Shown piece by piece: positions 27,370 to 36,504 of a stretch of 64,000 nucleotides of DNA; position 1 is the stretch's first letter, and each line of letters begins with the position of its first letter. Origin of the DNA: Thioclava sp. GXIMD2076. Its GTDB lineage: Bacteria > Pseudomonadota > Alphaproteobacteria > Rhodobacterales > Rhodobacteraceae. The DNA lies in NCBI RefSeq assembly GCF_037949795.1, contig NZ_CP149932.1, forward strand, positions 2,735,001-2,799,000, read 5' to 3'. A program made the translations under genes and the position numbers. Below the pieces are notes generated by a model that was not told the origin of the DNA, did not search any database, and worked only from the letters and a program-made list of their open reading frames with translations.

Positions 27370-28680
27370 TTAGCGATAGGCCAGAAGCTTGCCGTCGCGG
27401 GAGACGACATAGAGCGTGCCGCCCGCCACCACCGGCGCCGAGGCCGCGCCCCCCGGAAGCGGCGCTTCCGAGATCAGCTTGCCCGTTGCCGGATCGAAAA
27501 CCCGCAGACGCTCGTCCGAGGACGCCACGAACAACTTGTTGCCCGCCAGAACCGGCCCGTAATGGACATAGATCGCCTGCTGCTTCTTGGCTTTTTCCTT
27601 GATGTAATAGGGCATCGGCACCGAATAGATCTCGGCGCCCGTGGCAGCATCGAGCCGCGTGAGCTTGGCCTCGTCGGACACGAGGAAGACCGAACCGCCG
27701 GCCACGACCAGCGGCGAGTTCGCCCCCGTCTTGGCGACCCATTTCTGCTTGCCCGACGCCAGATCGAAGGCTGCGGACCGGCCAGCCGAGGTGCCGGCAT
27801 AAACCACATCGCCCGCGATGACCGGATCGCCCGTCAGGTCGACGACCGATCCGAAAGCGCGGCCCAAACGACGGCCCGGCACACGCGCCTGCCACATATC
27901 GAAGCCACCTTTGGGCAGCGTGGCCATCAGATCGCCCGAGGGGAACGGGAAGACGACCGTGTTACCGCCCACTGCGGGGGCCGAGACTCCGGTCATCGCC
28001 GAGGGCGAGGCGCCCCCCTGCATCTGCCATTCGACCTTGCCGTCGCTCTCGCGAATGGCCCAGGCGGAGCCGTCACGCGCCACGACATAGACGAGACCGC
28101 CCGAAACGGTCGGTGCGCCGCCAAGGGAGACGCCGAAATCCTGCCGCCAGCGGATAGTGCCCGAGGCCGCATCCACGGCCACCAGTTCGCCATAGCCCGT
28201 GGTGACAAACAGCGTATTGCCATCAGCCGCCAGACCGCCGCCCGAGGCCGAGCCTGCGGTCTCGTTGGCGGGGAGCAGATTGGCGCGCCAGAGGGTCTGG
28301 CCGGAGGTCGAGGTCGCTGTTACATCGGTATGGCTGTCGAGAGTAAAGATCCGTCCGCCCGAGACCACCGGATCGGCGGTGATGCGGTAGCGTTTCGCAT
28401 CGCCCTGACCGATACCGGCCTGCCACAGAAGCGTGGTGCCCTGCCCGATCGCCGCATTGGGTGCATGATGCGAAGCATTGCCCGCCCGCTGGGCCCAGTC
28501 GGCATTGGAGGTCACGGCAGGCAGGTTGAGCGCGGTCGAGGTTACGGGCGCGGGGCCCGACGCGCTATCGGAAAGCACATCCCGCGGATCGAGCCTGTCA
28601 CCCTGCAGGATCACTTCCTTTTCGCAGGCGGATACCGCCAGCATCATGCCAAGGGCCGCCATTTTGTGAATAAGCTTCAC
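27370..28680 (-). CDS. bamB: Outer-membrane assembly lipoprotein BamB (PQQ-like propeller)
   Basis: Probable BAM complex lipoprotein that helps fold outer-membrane beta-barrels. I start it at the GTG at 28680, six bases after AGGAG, giving 436 aa. The lipobox LAVSAC then falls near residue 20, with Cys as the lipid anchor. The body is an eight-bladed PQQ-like propeller with repeated W-x-x-x blades (TIRWRQDFG, KQKWVAKTG, TPLGGVV-like turns). Its place between a YfgM-like gene and der matches the yfgM-bamB-der order of E. coli, which supports BamB over a dehydrogenase. Confidence 0.88.
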   Translation of the reverse strand: MKLIHKMAALGMMLAVSACEKEVILQGDRLDPRDVLSDSASGPAPVTSTALNLPAVTSNADWAQRAGNASHHAPNAAIGQGTTLLWQAGIGQGDAKRYRITADPVVSGGRIFTLDSHTDVTATSTSGQTLWRANLLPANETAGSASGGGLAADGNTLFVTTGYGELVAVDAASGTIRWRQDFGVSLGGAPTVSGGLVYVVARDGSAWAIRESDGKVEWQMQGGASPSAMTGVSAPAVGGNTVVFPFPSGDLMATLPKGGFDMWQARVPGRRLGRAFGSVVDLTGDPVIAGDVVYAGTSAGRSAAFDLASGKQKWVAKTGANSPLVVAGGSVFLVSDEAKLTRLDAATGAEIYSVPMPYYIKEKAKKQQAIYVHYGPVLAGNKLFVASSDERLRVFDPATGKLISEAPLPGGAASAPVVAGGTLYVVSRDGKLLAYR

Positions 28681-28743
28681 CGCGCTACTCCTGCCGTCAA
28701 TGTTACATCGCAATGGCGCGGGCAACCTGCCCGCGCGAGGGGT

Positions 28744-29388
28744 TTACCCCTGCTTCGTCTCACCACCTAGGGCGGTAATCAGCTGTGTCAGGCGCTGTTG
28801 CACGCCAGAGGTCAGACCGGCCTCCTGCAGCATCTCCTGCGCGCGCTTGATCGCCTCGTCGGTCTTGCCGGCCTCGACCAGCACCAGAACCTGCTGTTCC
28901 TGTGCCAGTTCCGAATAGGGCGCGCCGGGCTTGGCCAGATCGGCCAGCATCGCATCGCGCTCGGAAGCGGGCATGTCTGCCCCCTGCGCAAGGATCAGCT
29001 TGAGCCGCGCCATATCGCGCAGGCTTGCAGGCAATGCCTGATTGTCGGCGGCTGCCTGAAAATGGGTCACGGCCGCGTCGCGCTTGCCGTCATCGATAGC
29101 CTGCGAGCCTGCCATCAGATCCAGCACGCCGGCGCGCGCGCCATCGGCTTCGATCCCCTTGAGCGCCGCCAGCGGCTCCTTGCCCTGCACGGCGGCCATC
29201 ACGCTATCGCCAAAGCTCTCGGCTGCGGCATCATGCTTGCTGGTCTGGATCTCGTTCCATGCCGCCCCGCCCACGATGGCGATCACGGCAACCACGCCCA
29301 GCCAGCCCCAGCGCTTGAGCACGCGGTAAAGACGGTCGCGACGCACCTCTTCGGTGACTTCGTCGATAAAGCTGTCGGTCTCGCTCAC
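28744..29388 (-). CDS. YfgM-like tetratricopeptide membrane protein
   Basis: A 214-aa protein of the YfgM/TPR_21 type. It has a short cytoplasmic N-terminus (VSETDSFIDEVTEEVRRDRL) and one span (WLGVVAVIAIVGGAAWNEI, about 28-46). A periplasmic TPR region follows. In E. coli YfgM works with the SecYEG-PpiD exit site. GTG at 29388 follows GGAGG by seven bases and is the best start; the open frame extends to 29481. It leads yfgM-bamB. Confidence 0.85.
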   Translation of the reverse strand: MSETDSFIDEVTEEVRRDRLYRVLKRWGWLGVVAVIAIVGGAAWNEIQTSKHDAAAESFGDSVMAAVQGKEPLAALKGIEADGARAGVLDLMAGSQAIDDGKRDAAVTHFQAAADNQALPASLRDMARLKLILAQGADMPASERDAMLADLAKPGAPYSELAQEQQVLVLVEAGKTDEAIKRAQEMLQEAGLTSGVQQRLTQLITALGGETKQG

Positions 29389-29516
29389 AGGCGGGCCTCC
29401 TTCGTCTTTGTCTGCGGAAATGCAAGATTCCCGCCGCTCGGGCATCGCTGCCCGCATCTGTCCGGCACTACTTATACGCAAGCCGGAGGTCGCGGCAAGG
29501 GCAGCTGCTCACGCGC

Positions 29517-31358
29517 TCAGGCCTGCGGCCCCTCTTCGTGATCGATTTCCGCCGATTGGCGCGCCCACATCTGGGCATAGCGCCCGCCCTGCGCCAGAAG
29601 CGCCTCGTGGCGGCCCTGCTCGACGATGCGTCCCGCCTCCATCACGACAATCTGATCCGCATCGACGATAGTCGACAGGCGGTGGGCGATGGTGATCACC
29701 GTGCGCCCCTGCCCCGCCTCTGCCAGCGAGGCCTGAATATCGCGCTCGGTCTGGGTGTCGAGCGCCGAGGTCGCCTCGTCCAGAAGCAGGATCGGCGGGT
29801 TCTTCAGGATGGTGCGGGCAATCCCCACGCGCTGCTTCTCGCCGCCCGAGAGTTTGAGCCCGCGCTCGCCCACCTGCGTGTCATAGCCTTCGGGCAGGCT
29901 CTCGATGAAGTCATGGATGCGGGCGGCCTTGGCGGCGGCAATGACCTCCTCGCGCGTGGCCTGCGGGCGCGCATAGGCAATGTTGTAACCCACCGTGTCG
30001 TTGAACAGCACCGTATCCTGCGGAACGACCCCGATCGCATCATGGACCGATCCCTGCGTCACATCGCGCAGATCCTGCCCGTCGATGGTGATCGCCCCGC
30101 CCGTCACATCGTAGAACCGGAACATCAACCGCCCGATGGTGGATTTTCCAGACCCCGACGGCCCGACCAGCGCCACAGTCTGCCCTGCGGCGATATCAAG
30201 GCTAATCCCCTTCAGAATGGGGCGTTCGGGGCTATAGTGGAAGTGCACATCGTGGAAGGAGATCCGCCCGCCCTGCACCTGCAAGGCGGTGGCCCCTGCC
30301 TTGTCCTGCACCTCGGGCTGCTGTTCCAGAAGATCATGCATCTCGCCCATATCGGTCAGGCCCTGCCGGATATTGCGATATACCGAGCCCAGGAAGTTCA
30401 GCGGTGTGGTGATCTGGATCATGTAGGCCTGCACCATCACGAAATCCCCCACGCTGAGGGTGCCGCGCATGGTTTCAATCGCCGCCATCACCATCACTGC
30501 ACAGAGCCCCGCCGAGATGATCAGCGCCTGACCGGCATTGAGAAAGGCCAGCGAGCGGTCAGTGCGGATCGCGGCCCTCGCATACTGATCCATCGAGACG
30601 TCATAGCGGTCGGTTTCCCAACGGTCGGCATTGAAATATTTCACCGTCTCGAAATTCAGCAGGCTGTCGATGGCCTTCTGGTTGGCCTCCTGATCGGCGG
30701 CATTCATCTCGCGGCGCACCTGCACCCGCCATTCGGTGATTTTCAGCGTGAAGCTCACATAGGCGGCGATCGTAACCAACAGCACCAGCGCATAGCGCCA
30801 GTCGAAGGCCAGCGCGAAGATTACCAGAACAAAAACCAGCTCGATAATCAGCGGCACGATGTTGAACAAAAGGAACGAGAGCACGAACTCGATGGCCTTC
30901 ACCCCGCGCTCGATAATGCGCGAGAGCGCCCCTGTGCGCCGCCCGATATGGAAGCGCAGCGACATCGCATGCATATGGCGGAAGGTCTGGATCGCCATCC
31001 CCTGCAGCGCGCGCATCCTGACCGGCGCGAAGATGGCATTGCGCAGCTCGTTCACCCCCGAGGAGAGAAACCGCGCCACGCCATAGGCCACGGTCAGCGA
31101 TACCGCTCCCAGAGGCAGCAGAAGCGCCGGATCGCGGGCATCGCCGGACAGCGCATCAACCGCCAGCTTGTAAAGATAGGGCGTGCCCAGCGTCACCGCC
31201 TTGGCCGCCACCAGCAAAAGCATCGCCCAGACCACAGTGCGCTTCACCCATGCCGCATCCGAGGGCCAGAGATAGGGCAGGATGAAGCGGATCAGCTTCA
31301 TCCCACGCTTGCGGTCGGCTCTGGCGGCATCGGAAGGCAGGGAGGTATCGGGCGGCAT
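29517..31358 (-). CDS. Atm1-type ABC exporter (fused permease/ATPase)
   Basis: A 613-aa half-transporter with a six-span domain (about 20-330) and a C-terminal ATPase. It has Walker A GPSGSGKST, signature LSGGEKQRVGIARTI and Walker B ILLLDEATSALD. The sequence resembles the Atm1/HMT1 family, which exports glutathione-linked sulfur species or metal conjugates, given NELRNAIFAPVRMRALQ and HMHAMSLRFHIGRRTGALSR. It would work as a homodimer. Three 15-bp tandem repeats lie just upstream. No clear ribosome binding site is seen. Confidence 0.87.
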   Translation of the reverse strand: MPPDTSLPSDAARADRKRGMKLIRFILPYLWPSDAAWVKRTVVWAMLLLVAAKAVTLGTPYLYKLAVDALSGDARDPALLLPLGAVSLTVAYGVARFLSSGVNELRNAIFAPVRMRALQGMAIQTFRHMHAMSLRFHIGRRTGALSRIIERGVKAIEFVLSFLLFNIVPLIIELVFVLVIFALAFDWRYALVLLVTIAAYVSFTLKITEWRVQVRREMNAADQEANQKAIDSLLNFETVKYFNADRWETDRYDVSMDQYARAAIRTDRSLAFLNAGQALIISAGLCAVMVMAAIETMRGTLSVGDFVMVQAYMIQITTPLNFLGSVYRNIRQGLTDMGEMHDLLEQQPEVQDKAGATALQVQGGRISFHDVHFHYSPERPILKGISLDIAAGQTVALVGPSGSGKSTIGRLMFRFYDVTGGAITIDGQDLRDVTQGSVHDAIGVVPQDTVLFNDTVGYNIAYARPQATREEVIAAAKAARIHDFIESLPEGYDTQVGERGLKLSGGEKQRVGIARTILKNPPILLLDEATSALDTQTERDIQASLAEAGQGRTVITIAHRLSTIVDADQIVVMEAGRIVEQGRHEALLAQGGRYAQMWARQSAEIDHEEGPQA

Positions 31359-31371
31359 ATCTGGCGTCTTT

Positions 31372-31416
31372 CGGCTGGATTGCGGGCGGCTGGATTACAG
31401 GCAGCTGGATTGCGAG
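31372..31416. repeat. Three imperfect 15-bp tandem repeats
   Basis: CGGCTGGATTGCGGG (31372-31386), CGGCTGGATTACAGG (31387-31401) and CAGCTGGATTGCGAG (31402-31416) stand head to tail. They begin 14 bp before the Atm1-type gene, inside its 5' region. Confidence 0.8.
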
Positions 31417-31469
31417 GCGCGACCCTAATGAAAGCCATGCGCAATGCCAAGCATGCCTTGTTGCCGATA

Positions 31470-32612
31470 TCAGCGCGGAAGATTGAAGACCTGTCCGGGA
31501 TAGATCAGATCGGGATTGCGGATCTGGTCACGATTGGCGTCGAACACCCGCACATAGAGAAAGCCGTCACCATAGGTCTCGCGCGCGATGGCCCAGAGCG
31601 TATTACCGGGCTGCACGGTCAGGATCTTGGCCCCCTCGCCATCGACCGCCGTATCGGCCACCGCATTGGCAAGGCTTTCGGGCGTCTCGCGCAGGAAGGG
31701 GGTCTCGGCGCGCGAGACGACCTTGCCATCCGCATCCACCGCATCGACGCGCAGCCGATAGGTGCCGGGCGCGATATCGGGCAGGCTCAGCTGCCAGCCC
31801 GCATTGTTGCGCGCAGCAGGGGTCGAGAGCGCCACCTGTTTGTTATCGAGATAGATGACGAGCTGGGCATCCTCGGCCAGACCGCGCCCCGCGATCACCA
31901 CCTCGCCCTGTGGATCATAGGAGAGCGTATCGATTGCCAGATGGTCGAGCGCCGGACCAAGCACGCGGGCACTGGTCGCGTCGGTCACGATGGAGCGCGG
32001 CGGCTCGGTGACCGCGCTTACCGGCGCGGCGGCCATATCCGCCTCCGGAGCGGATGCCACGGAGGATGCGGGCTGGGCGATGTTCGCAGGCATCGTGGCA
32101 TCGGATGTCGCTGACGCAAGCGCCTGCGGTTCCAAGGGCGCGATCTGCAGACTCTCGGGGCTCTCCACCGGCGCCTGTCCTGCCGGCGTTATCCGCAGGC
32201 CCACCGATTGTGGCTCGCCGGAGGGCACCACATCGAACTGGGTGGCAAAGGCTCCATCGGCATCGCTCTGGGCTTCGGCCATGACCTCGCCATCGACCAG
32301 AATCTCGACCCTCGCATCGGGGGCGGCCCGACCGGCCAGCGTCACTGCACCGTCAGAGGCGACATGGAGATTGTCGAACCGGCCCATATCGGGGTCCTCC
32401 GACATTTCGGGGGTCTGCGGTGCGGGCATATCCTGCGAAGAGGCGGCCTGTGTCACCCCATCCGCCGCCCGGACCTCTTTGGCGGGCTCGGGGCTCGCTC
32501 CGCTCTCCTGCACCGGAACGACGGAACGCTGCGTCCCCAGCAGCACCAGAAGAACGGCCACAGCGGCAACGCCTGCGCCGATAACGGTCCGTGTCGTGGA
32601 AATGTTACTCAT
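31470..32612 (-). CDS. LysM-domain protein with N-terminal membrane anchor
   Basis: A 380-aa protein. It has a span or signal anchor at about 10-30 (VIGAGVAAVAVLLVLLG), then Ala/Pro/Glu-rich linkers with Ig-like repeats (AGRAAPDARVEILVDGEVM, AGRGLAEDAQLVIYLDN). A C-terminal LysM follows (VQPGNTLWAIARETYG ... YPGQVFNLP). LysM would bind peptidoglycan in the periplasm. I chose the ATG at 32612; AGGAG lies 12 bases upstream. It is upstream of the ABC exporter on the same strand, and the exact role is unknown. Confidence 0.85.
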   Translation of the reverse strand: MSNISTTRTVIGAGVAAVAVLLVLLGTQRSVVPVQESGASPEPAKEVRAADGVTQAASSQDMPAPQTPEMSEDPDMGRFDNLHVASDGAVTLAGRAAPDARVEILVDGEVMAEAQSDADGAFATQFDVVPSGEPQSVGLRITPAGQAPVESPESLQIAPLEPQALASATSDATMPANIAQPASSVASAPEADMAAAPVSAVTEPPRSIVTDATSARVLGPALDHLAIDTLSYDPQGEVVIAGRGLAEDAQLVIYLDNKQVALSTPAARNNAGWQLSLPDIAPGTYRLRVDAVDADGKVVSRAETPFLRETPESLANAVADTAVDGEGAKILTVQPGNTLWAIARETYGDGFLYVRVFDANRDQIRNPDLIYPGQVFNLPR

Positions 32613-32754
32613 GGCATGCGAACTCCTCGGGACCCGCACCCCGCGCTCTTCCCTTGCGAGAGCCTAGCGGCGCGCGTATGACCATACAACACGTTATTAC
32701 GGGCAATTTACGCTCAAAGACGCTGATATTCCGTGAAAAAAGGAAAGAGACCCC

Positions 32755-33315
32755 ATGACCCAGCCCCAAATCTCCGTCTGCGTCTTCTGTGGATCGCGTC
32801 TTGGCGCGAAGGAAAGCTATGCGGAGGCGGCCACCAAGACAGGCGAGATGCTGGCCAAGCGCGGCTGGCGACTGGTCTATGGCGCGGGTGATGTGGGGTT
32901 GATGGGCACGGTGGCGCGCGCGGCCCAAGAGGCTGGCGGTGCCACCTTCGGCGTGATCCCCGAGCATCTCTTCTCGCGCGAGGTCGGAAAGCGGGATCTG
33001 ACCACCTATATCGTCACCGAGACCATGCACGAGCGCAAAAAGGTGATGTTCATGAACTCGGATGCGATCGTGCTCCTGCCGGGGGGGGCGGGGTCGCTCG
33101 ACGAGATCTTCGAGGTGCTCACATGGCGCCAGATCGGGCTGCATGGTAAGCCGATCCTGATCCTCAATACCGACGGCTACTGGGAGCCCCTGCGCGCCCT
33201 GATTGATCAGTTCATCAACGAGGGGTTTGCCGATCCGAGCATCGGCGAGTTCCTGATCTGGGCCGATACCGTGCCCGAGCTGGAAACGGCATTGGCCGGA
33301 ACATTCGACGCCTGA
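32755..33315 (+). CDS. LOG family protein (TIGR00730)
   Basis: A 186-aa Rossmann-like protein of the lysine-decarboxylase-fold LOG family. Members hydrolyse nucleotide 5'-monophosphates to release the base (cytokinin activation in plants and some bacteria). It has CVFCGSRLGAKESY, GAGDVGLMG, MHERKKVM and the signature PGGAGSLDEIFE. The usual PGGxGTxxE carries Ser in place of Thr. AAAGGAAAGAG precedes the start. Confidence 0.9.
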   Translation: MTQPQISVCVFCGSRLGAKESYAEAATKTGEMLAKRGWRLVYGAGDVGLMGTVARAAQEAGGATFGVIPEHLFSREVGKRDLTTYIVTETMHERKKVMFMNSDAIVLLPGGAGSLDEIFEVLTWRQIGLHGKPILILNTDGYWEPLRALIDQFINEGFADPSIGEFLIWADTVPELETALAGTFDA

Positions 33316-33324
33316 TCGCGGATC

Positions 33325-34230
33325 TCAGGGCGCGGGCGCGGCTTTGCGTGCCCCTGCCCTGAACCCTGCCACCGAATAGAGCGCCAGCGCCACCCAGATC
33401 AGAGGCAGCACCACCATCTGCACCTGCGAGAGCGGGTCCTGTAGCACCAGCACCGCAACGAAAAGCTGCAGACTGGGGTTGAGATATTGCATCAGCCCGA
33501 CCGTCGCCAGCCGCAGGCGTTGGGCGGCGTAGGAAAACAGCATCAGCGGCACGGCGGTCATGCCCGCAGACAGGAGCAAAAACGCCGTCTCGGTCGCATC
33601 GCGCCCGAAATGGCCCGAATGGGCGGGTCCGAACCAGCCCAGTTCCAGCCCCAGCAGATAGACTGCTGAAATGGGTGCCAGCACCAGCACCTCGACCGTC
33701 ACCGTAACCAGAGGCTCGGTGCGAAGTTGCTTCTTTATCAGCCCGTAAAGCCCGAATGTCACCGCGATCACCAGCGGGATCACCGGCGCATGACCCTCGG
33801 CAATGCCCATATAGAGCACCGCCAGCGTGACCAGCGCGATCGCGGCCAGCTGCAACCGCCCTAGCCTCTCGCGCAACACGAGCACCCCCAGAAGCACGGA
33901 CAGGAGCGGAAAGATATAATAGCCGAAGCTGGCCTCTACCGCGTGATTATGCTGGATCGCCCAGACATAGGTGAACCAGTTGCCGCTGATAAAGATCGCG
34001 GCCAGGGCGATAATCATCAAAGAGCGCGGACGCAGCGCCTCGCGCAGCGCCGCCAGCCGTCCCGTCAGGGCGAGGATAATCAGGAACAGGATCGCCGACC
34101 AGAGCGTGCGATGCGCCAGAACCTCGATCACCGGCACCTCGCGCAGCACGGCAAAAAAGAGCCCCGACAGGCCCCACATCGTGCAGCAGACGACCATCGC
34201 GATCACACCTTTTCCTGCCTCGCTCATCAT
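33325..34230 (-). CDS. RarD-like EamA/DMT permease
   Basis: A 301-aa transporter with ten predicted spans of the drug/metabolite transporter superfamily. It resembles RarD, given GVIAMVVCCTMWGLSGLFF, ISGNWFTYVWAI, GYYIFPLLSVLLGV and a C-terminal GLMQYLNPSLQLFVAVLVL. GGAG six bases before the ATG at 34230 decides the start. The substrate is unknown. It is convergent with the LOG gene, nine bases apart. Confidence 0.87.
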   Translation of the reverse strand: MMSEAGKGVIAMVVCCTMWGLSGLFFAVLREVPVIEVLAHRTLWSAILFLIILALTGRLAALREALRPRSLMIIALAAIFISGNWFTYVWAIQHNHAVEASFGYYIFPLLSVLLGVLVLRERLGRLQLAAIALVTLAVLYMGIAEGHAPVIPLVIAVTFGLYGLIKKQLRTEPLVTVTVEVLVLAPISAVYLLGLELGWFGPAHSGHFGRDATETAFLLLSAGMTAVPLMLFSYAAQRLRLATVGLMQYLNPSLQLFVAVLVLQDPLSQVQMVVLPLIWVALALYSVAGFRAGARKAAPAP

Positions 34231-34337
34231 TTCCCGCTCCACTATCACTCGCGTTCCTAGGACCGGCTCTTGCGCTTTTCGCCCGTCATTGACAACCCAT
34301 GATGATAAGCCTGCTTGATACCGGACGCCAATGAACA

Positions 34338-34362
34338 ACGCCGCCCCTCAAGGGACGGCGTT
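34338..34362 (-). terminator. Possible terminator of the host-attachment gene
   Basis: A near-perfect hairpin AACGCCG...CGGCGTT with inner CCCCT/AGGGA pairing lies 25-50 bp past the stop at 34388. The T run is poor. Confidence 0.45.
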
Positions 34363-34387
34363 AGGTCAACCAGTGGATAGGCCGCGC

Positions 34388-34855
34388 TCAGGCCGCAAGA
34401 TCGGCGCAAAGCCAGCGTTCGATCTGGTCGCGCGGAGCGTTGGTATAGGTTTTGGGGATCTCGGCCACCAGCTTGTCGGTGACCTCCTTATGCAGCGCAG
34501 GCCTCAATACACCCAGCACCTTGGGGCTGGCGGCGATCACGAGGCGCTTGAAGGCGCCTTTATGGGCGAGCTTGTAGAGTTGCTCGGCCAGATCCTCGGC
34601 GAAACGGTCCTTGGCAAGCTGGTGCCAGTCGGTCTCGTCAAAGGCGGATTTCTGGCCCGGCCCGTTATCGGCCATCCGCCCCGGTCGGTCGGTGCCTTGT
34701 ACACTGTCGGGCGGGTTGTCCTGCGTCTTTACCTCTCGGACCTCGAGATTGGGGTCTTTGGAATCGGTGATGTTCTCCAGAAACAGCGCCTTCTCGCCAT
34801 CGGCGATCACCACCCATGTTCCGGTCTCGAGTTTCTTGGTGTCAAACTTGGCCAT
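34388..34855 (-). CDS. Host attachment family protein (PF10116-like)
   Basis: A 155-aa soluble protein starting MAKFDTKKLETGTWVVIADG. The C-terminal block KRLVIAASPKVLGVLRPALH is typical of the Host_attach/baeRF (eRF1-like) superfamily. The name comes from plant-attachment phenotypes in Agrobacterium; related baeRF proteins are thought to act on ribosomes. AAGGAGG precedes the ATG at 34855. The in-frame extension to 34921 is unlikely to be translated. Confidence 0.85.
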   Translation of the reverse strand: MAKFDTKKLETGTWVVIADGEKALFLENITDSKDPNLEVREVKTQDNPPDSVQGTDRPGRMADNGPGQKSAFDETDWHQLAKDRFAEDLAEQLYKLAHKGAFKRLVIAASPKVLGVLRPALHKEVTDKLVAEIPKTYTNAPRDQIERWLCADLAA

Positions 34856-34960
34856 GAGGGGCCTCCTTCTCTCCATATTCGGTGAGAGGAAAACGCGCGC
34901 AGTGGCGGGCCGTTCCGACACGCGCGTTCACGGCTGAGTGGGAACCCGTGCCGCAAAAGA

Positions 34961-34984
34961 AAAGGCGCCCCGAAGGCCGCCTTT
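34961..34984 (-). terminator. Terminator of sodB
   Basis: AAAGGCG and CGCCTTT arms bracket a C/G-rich centre. On the minus strand it ends in CCTTTTC just past the sodB stop. Confidence 0.7.
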
Positions 34985-35006
34985 CCCGAAAACCTGCCGC
35001 TCGCGA

Positions 35007-35606
35007 TTACAGGCGCGAGGCAACGTTTTCCCAGTTGACCAGCTTGTCGAGGAAGTTCGACAGATAGGCCGGACGCTTGTTGCGGAAATCGATGTAGTAG
35101 GAATGTTCCCACACGTCGCAGCCTAGAAGTGCGGTCTGGCCGAAGCAGAGCGGGTTGACGCCATTCTCGGTCTTGGTCACCTTCAGCGCGCCATCGGTGT
35201 CTTTCACGAGCCACGCCCAGCCCGAACCGAACTGGCCTGCGCCAGCGGCTGCGAACTCTTCCTTGAACTTGTCGACCGACCCGAAAGACTCGGTGATCGC
35301 TTTTTCCAGCTCGGAAGGCATGGATTTGCCGGTCGGGCCCATCATTTCCCAGAACTGGGTGTGGTTCCAGTGCTGCGAGGCGTTGTTGAAGATACCGTTC
35401 TGCGCGACAGCCGACGCGTTATAGGTGCCCTTGATGATCTCTTCGACCGATTTGCCTTCCCATTCGGTGCCAGCGATTAGCTTGTTGCCGTTATCGACAT
35501 AAGCTTTGTGGTGGATATCATGATGATATTCCATCGTCTCCTTCGACATACCCAGATCGGCAAGTGCGTCATGAGCATAGGGAAGTGCGGGAAGTTCGAA
35601 AGCCAT
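35007..35606 (-). CDS. sodB: Iron superoxide dismutase
   Basis: Dismutes superoxide to peroxide and oxygen in the cytoplasm. The 199-aa protein keeps the metal ligands: His in EYHHDIHHKAYV, His in ASQHWNHTQFW, and Asp and His in DVWEHSYYID. Gln in NNASQHWNH is the residue that marks iron-type enzymes; manganese types carry it in another position. It has its own terminator and a 269-bp upstream gap shared with the divergent FMN reductase. Confidence 0.95.
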   Translation of the reverse strand: MAFELPALPYAHDALADLGMSKETMEYHHDIHHKAYVDNGNKLIAGTEWEGKSVEEIIKGTYNASAVAQNGIFNNASQHWNHTQFWEMMGPTGKSMPSELEKAITESFGSVDKFKEEFAAAGAGQFGSGWAWLVKDTDGALKVTKTENGVNPLCFGQTALLGCDVWEHSYYIDFRNKRPAYLSNFLDKLVNWENVASRL

Positions 35607-35875
35607 GGGTAAACCCCTTCTTGACAGATAGTGAATGTCTTCGCGCTCAATAGAAGCCCGCTAACCGAGGAGGTCAAGGGGGGTCATCCGGCGATCAGGG
35701 GCTTATTGCAGTGTTTCCCTCAACTATTTCAGGGCATTGCGCATCAGTTTGAAAGGTTTGCCTGCCGTGGTGCAACCCTGCACAGTTTCTGTCCCGAAAT
35801 GGAAGATTGCCGGAAGATGGGCACAGGCCTAGCTTTGGATCAAACGGGCCTGATGCCCGACAACTGGAGATCGAG

Positions 35876-36427
35876 ATGTCTAAGAAAATTGCTATTCTTG
35901 TCGGGTCTTTGCGCAAAGGCTCTTTCAACCGGATGATCGCGCAGACGCTGGTGGAGCAGGCCCCCGAGGGCTACGAGTTCGCCTTTGTCGAACTGGGCGA
36001 TCTGCCGCTCTATAACCCCGATCTGGACGAGGGCGATGTGCCCGCCGCATGGACCCGCCTGCGCGGCGACATCAAATCCGCCGATGCCGTGATGTTCGTG
36101 ACGCCCGAATATAACCGCTCGGTTCCGGCCTCGATCAAGAACGCGCTCGATGTGGGCTCGCGCCCCTATGGCGAGAGCGTCTGGGCCGGCAAACCGGCGC
36201 TTGTGGTCTCGGGCTCGATGGGCGGCATCGCGGGATTCGGCGCCAACCACCATCTGCGCCAGTCGCTCGTCTTCCTCGATATGCCGGTGCTGCAACAGCC
36301 CGAAGCCTATATCGGCGGCATCCATACGCTGTTCGACGAGACGGGGAACATGACCAATGACGGCACGAAAGACTTCATGGGGACGATCATGAAAGCCTTC
36401 GATGCCTGGATCAAAAAGCTGGCCTGA
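35876..36427 (+). CDS. NADPH-dependent FMN reductase family protein
   Basis: A 183-aa flavodoxin-fold reductase, likely FMN-bound and quinone- or azo-reducing. It has VGSLRKGSFNRMIAQTL (phosphate-binding loop), the family block TPEYNRSVPASIKNALD, and SGSMGGIAGFGANHHLR. The start MSKKIAIL at 35876 follows GGAGAT. A 14-bp exact tandem duplication spans its stop codon. A second family member lies at the right edge of the window. Confidence 0.92.
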   Translation: MSKKIAILVGSLRKGSFNRMIAQTLVEQAPEGYEFAFVELGDLPLYNPDLDEGDVPAAWTRLRGDIKSADAVMFVTPEYNRSVPASIKNALDVGSRPYGESVWAGKPALVVSGSMGGIAGFGANHHLRQSLVFLDMPVLQQPEAYIGGIHTLFDETGNMTNDGTKDFMGTIMKAFDAWIKKLA

Positions 36428-36446
36428 TCGCGCTGGCCTGATCGCG
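36419..36446. repeat. 14-bp tandem duplication across a stop codon
   Basis: CTGGCCTGATCGCG occurs twice head to tail (36419-36432 and 36433-36446). The first copy holds the last Leu-Ala and TGA of the FMN reductase gene. Confidence 0.8.
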
Positions 36447-36460
36447 TTGGCAAGACAGAA

Positions 36461-36487
36461 AAAGGGCGCCCCGCGGGGCGCCCTTCC
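36461..36487. terminator. Bidirectional terminator
   Basis: The GGGCGCCCC/GGGGCGCCC stem with A-rich and TTCC flanks lies between the convergent FMN reductase and cytochrome b561 genes. Confidence 0.8.
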
Positions 36488-36504
36488 TGTTTGCGTGTGG
36501 TGGC

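Noticed and set aside
25652..27373. A 573-codon plus-strand frame
   Set aside because: Antisense to der, whose two GTPase domains are intact.
29538..32114. Very long open frame (858 codons) on the plus strand
   Set aside because: It runs opposite the ABC exporter and LysM genes, and its peptide is His/Arg/Gln-rich with no domain. High GC content opens antisense frames; the minus-strand genes are clearly real.
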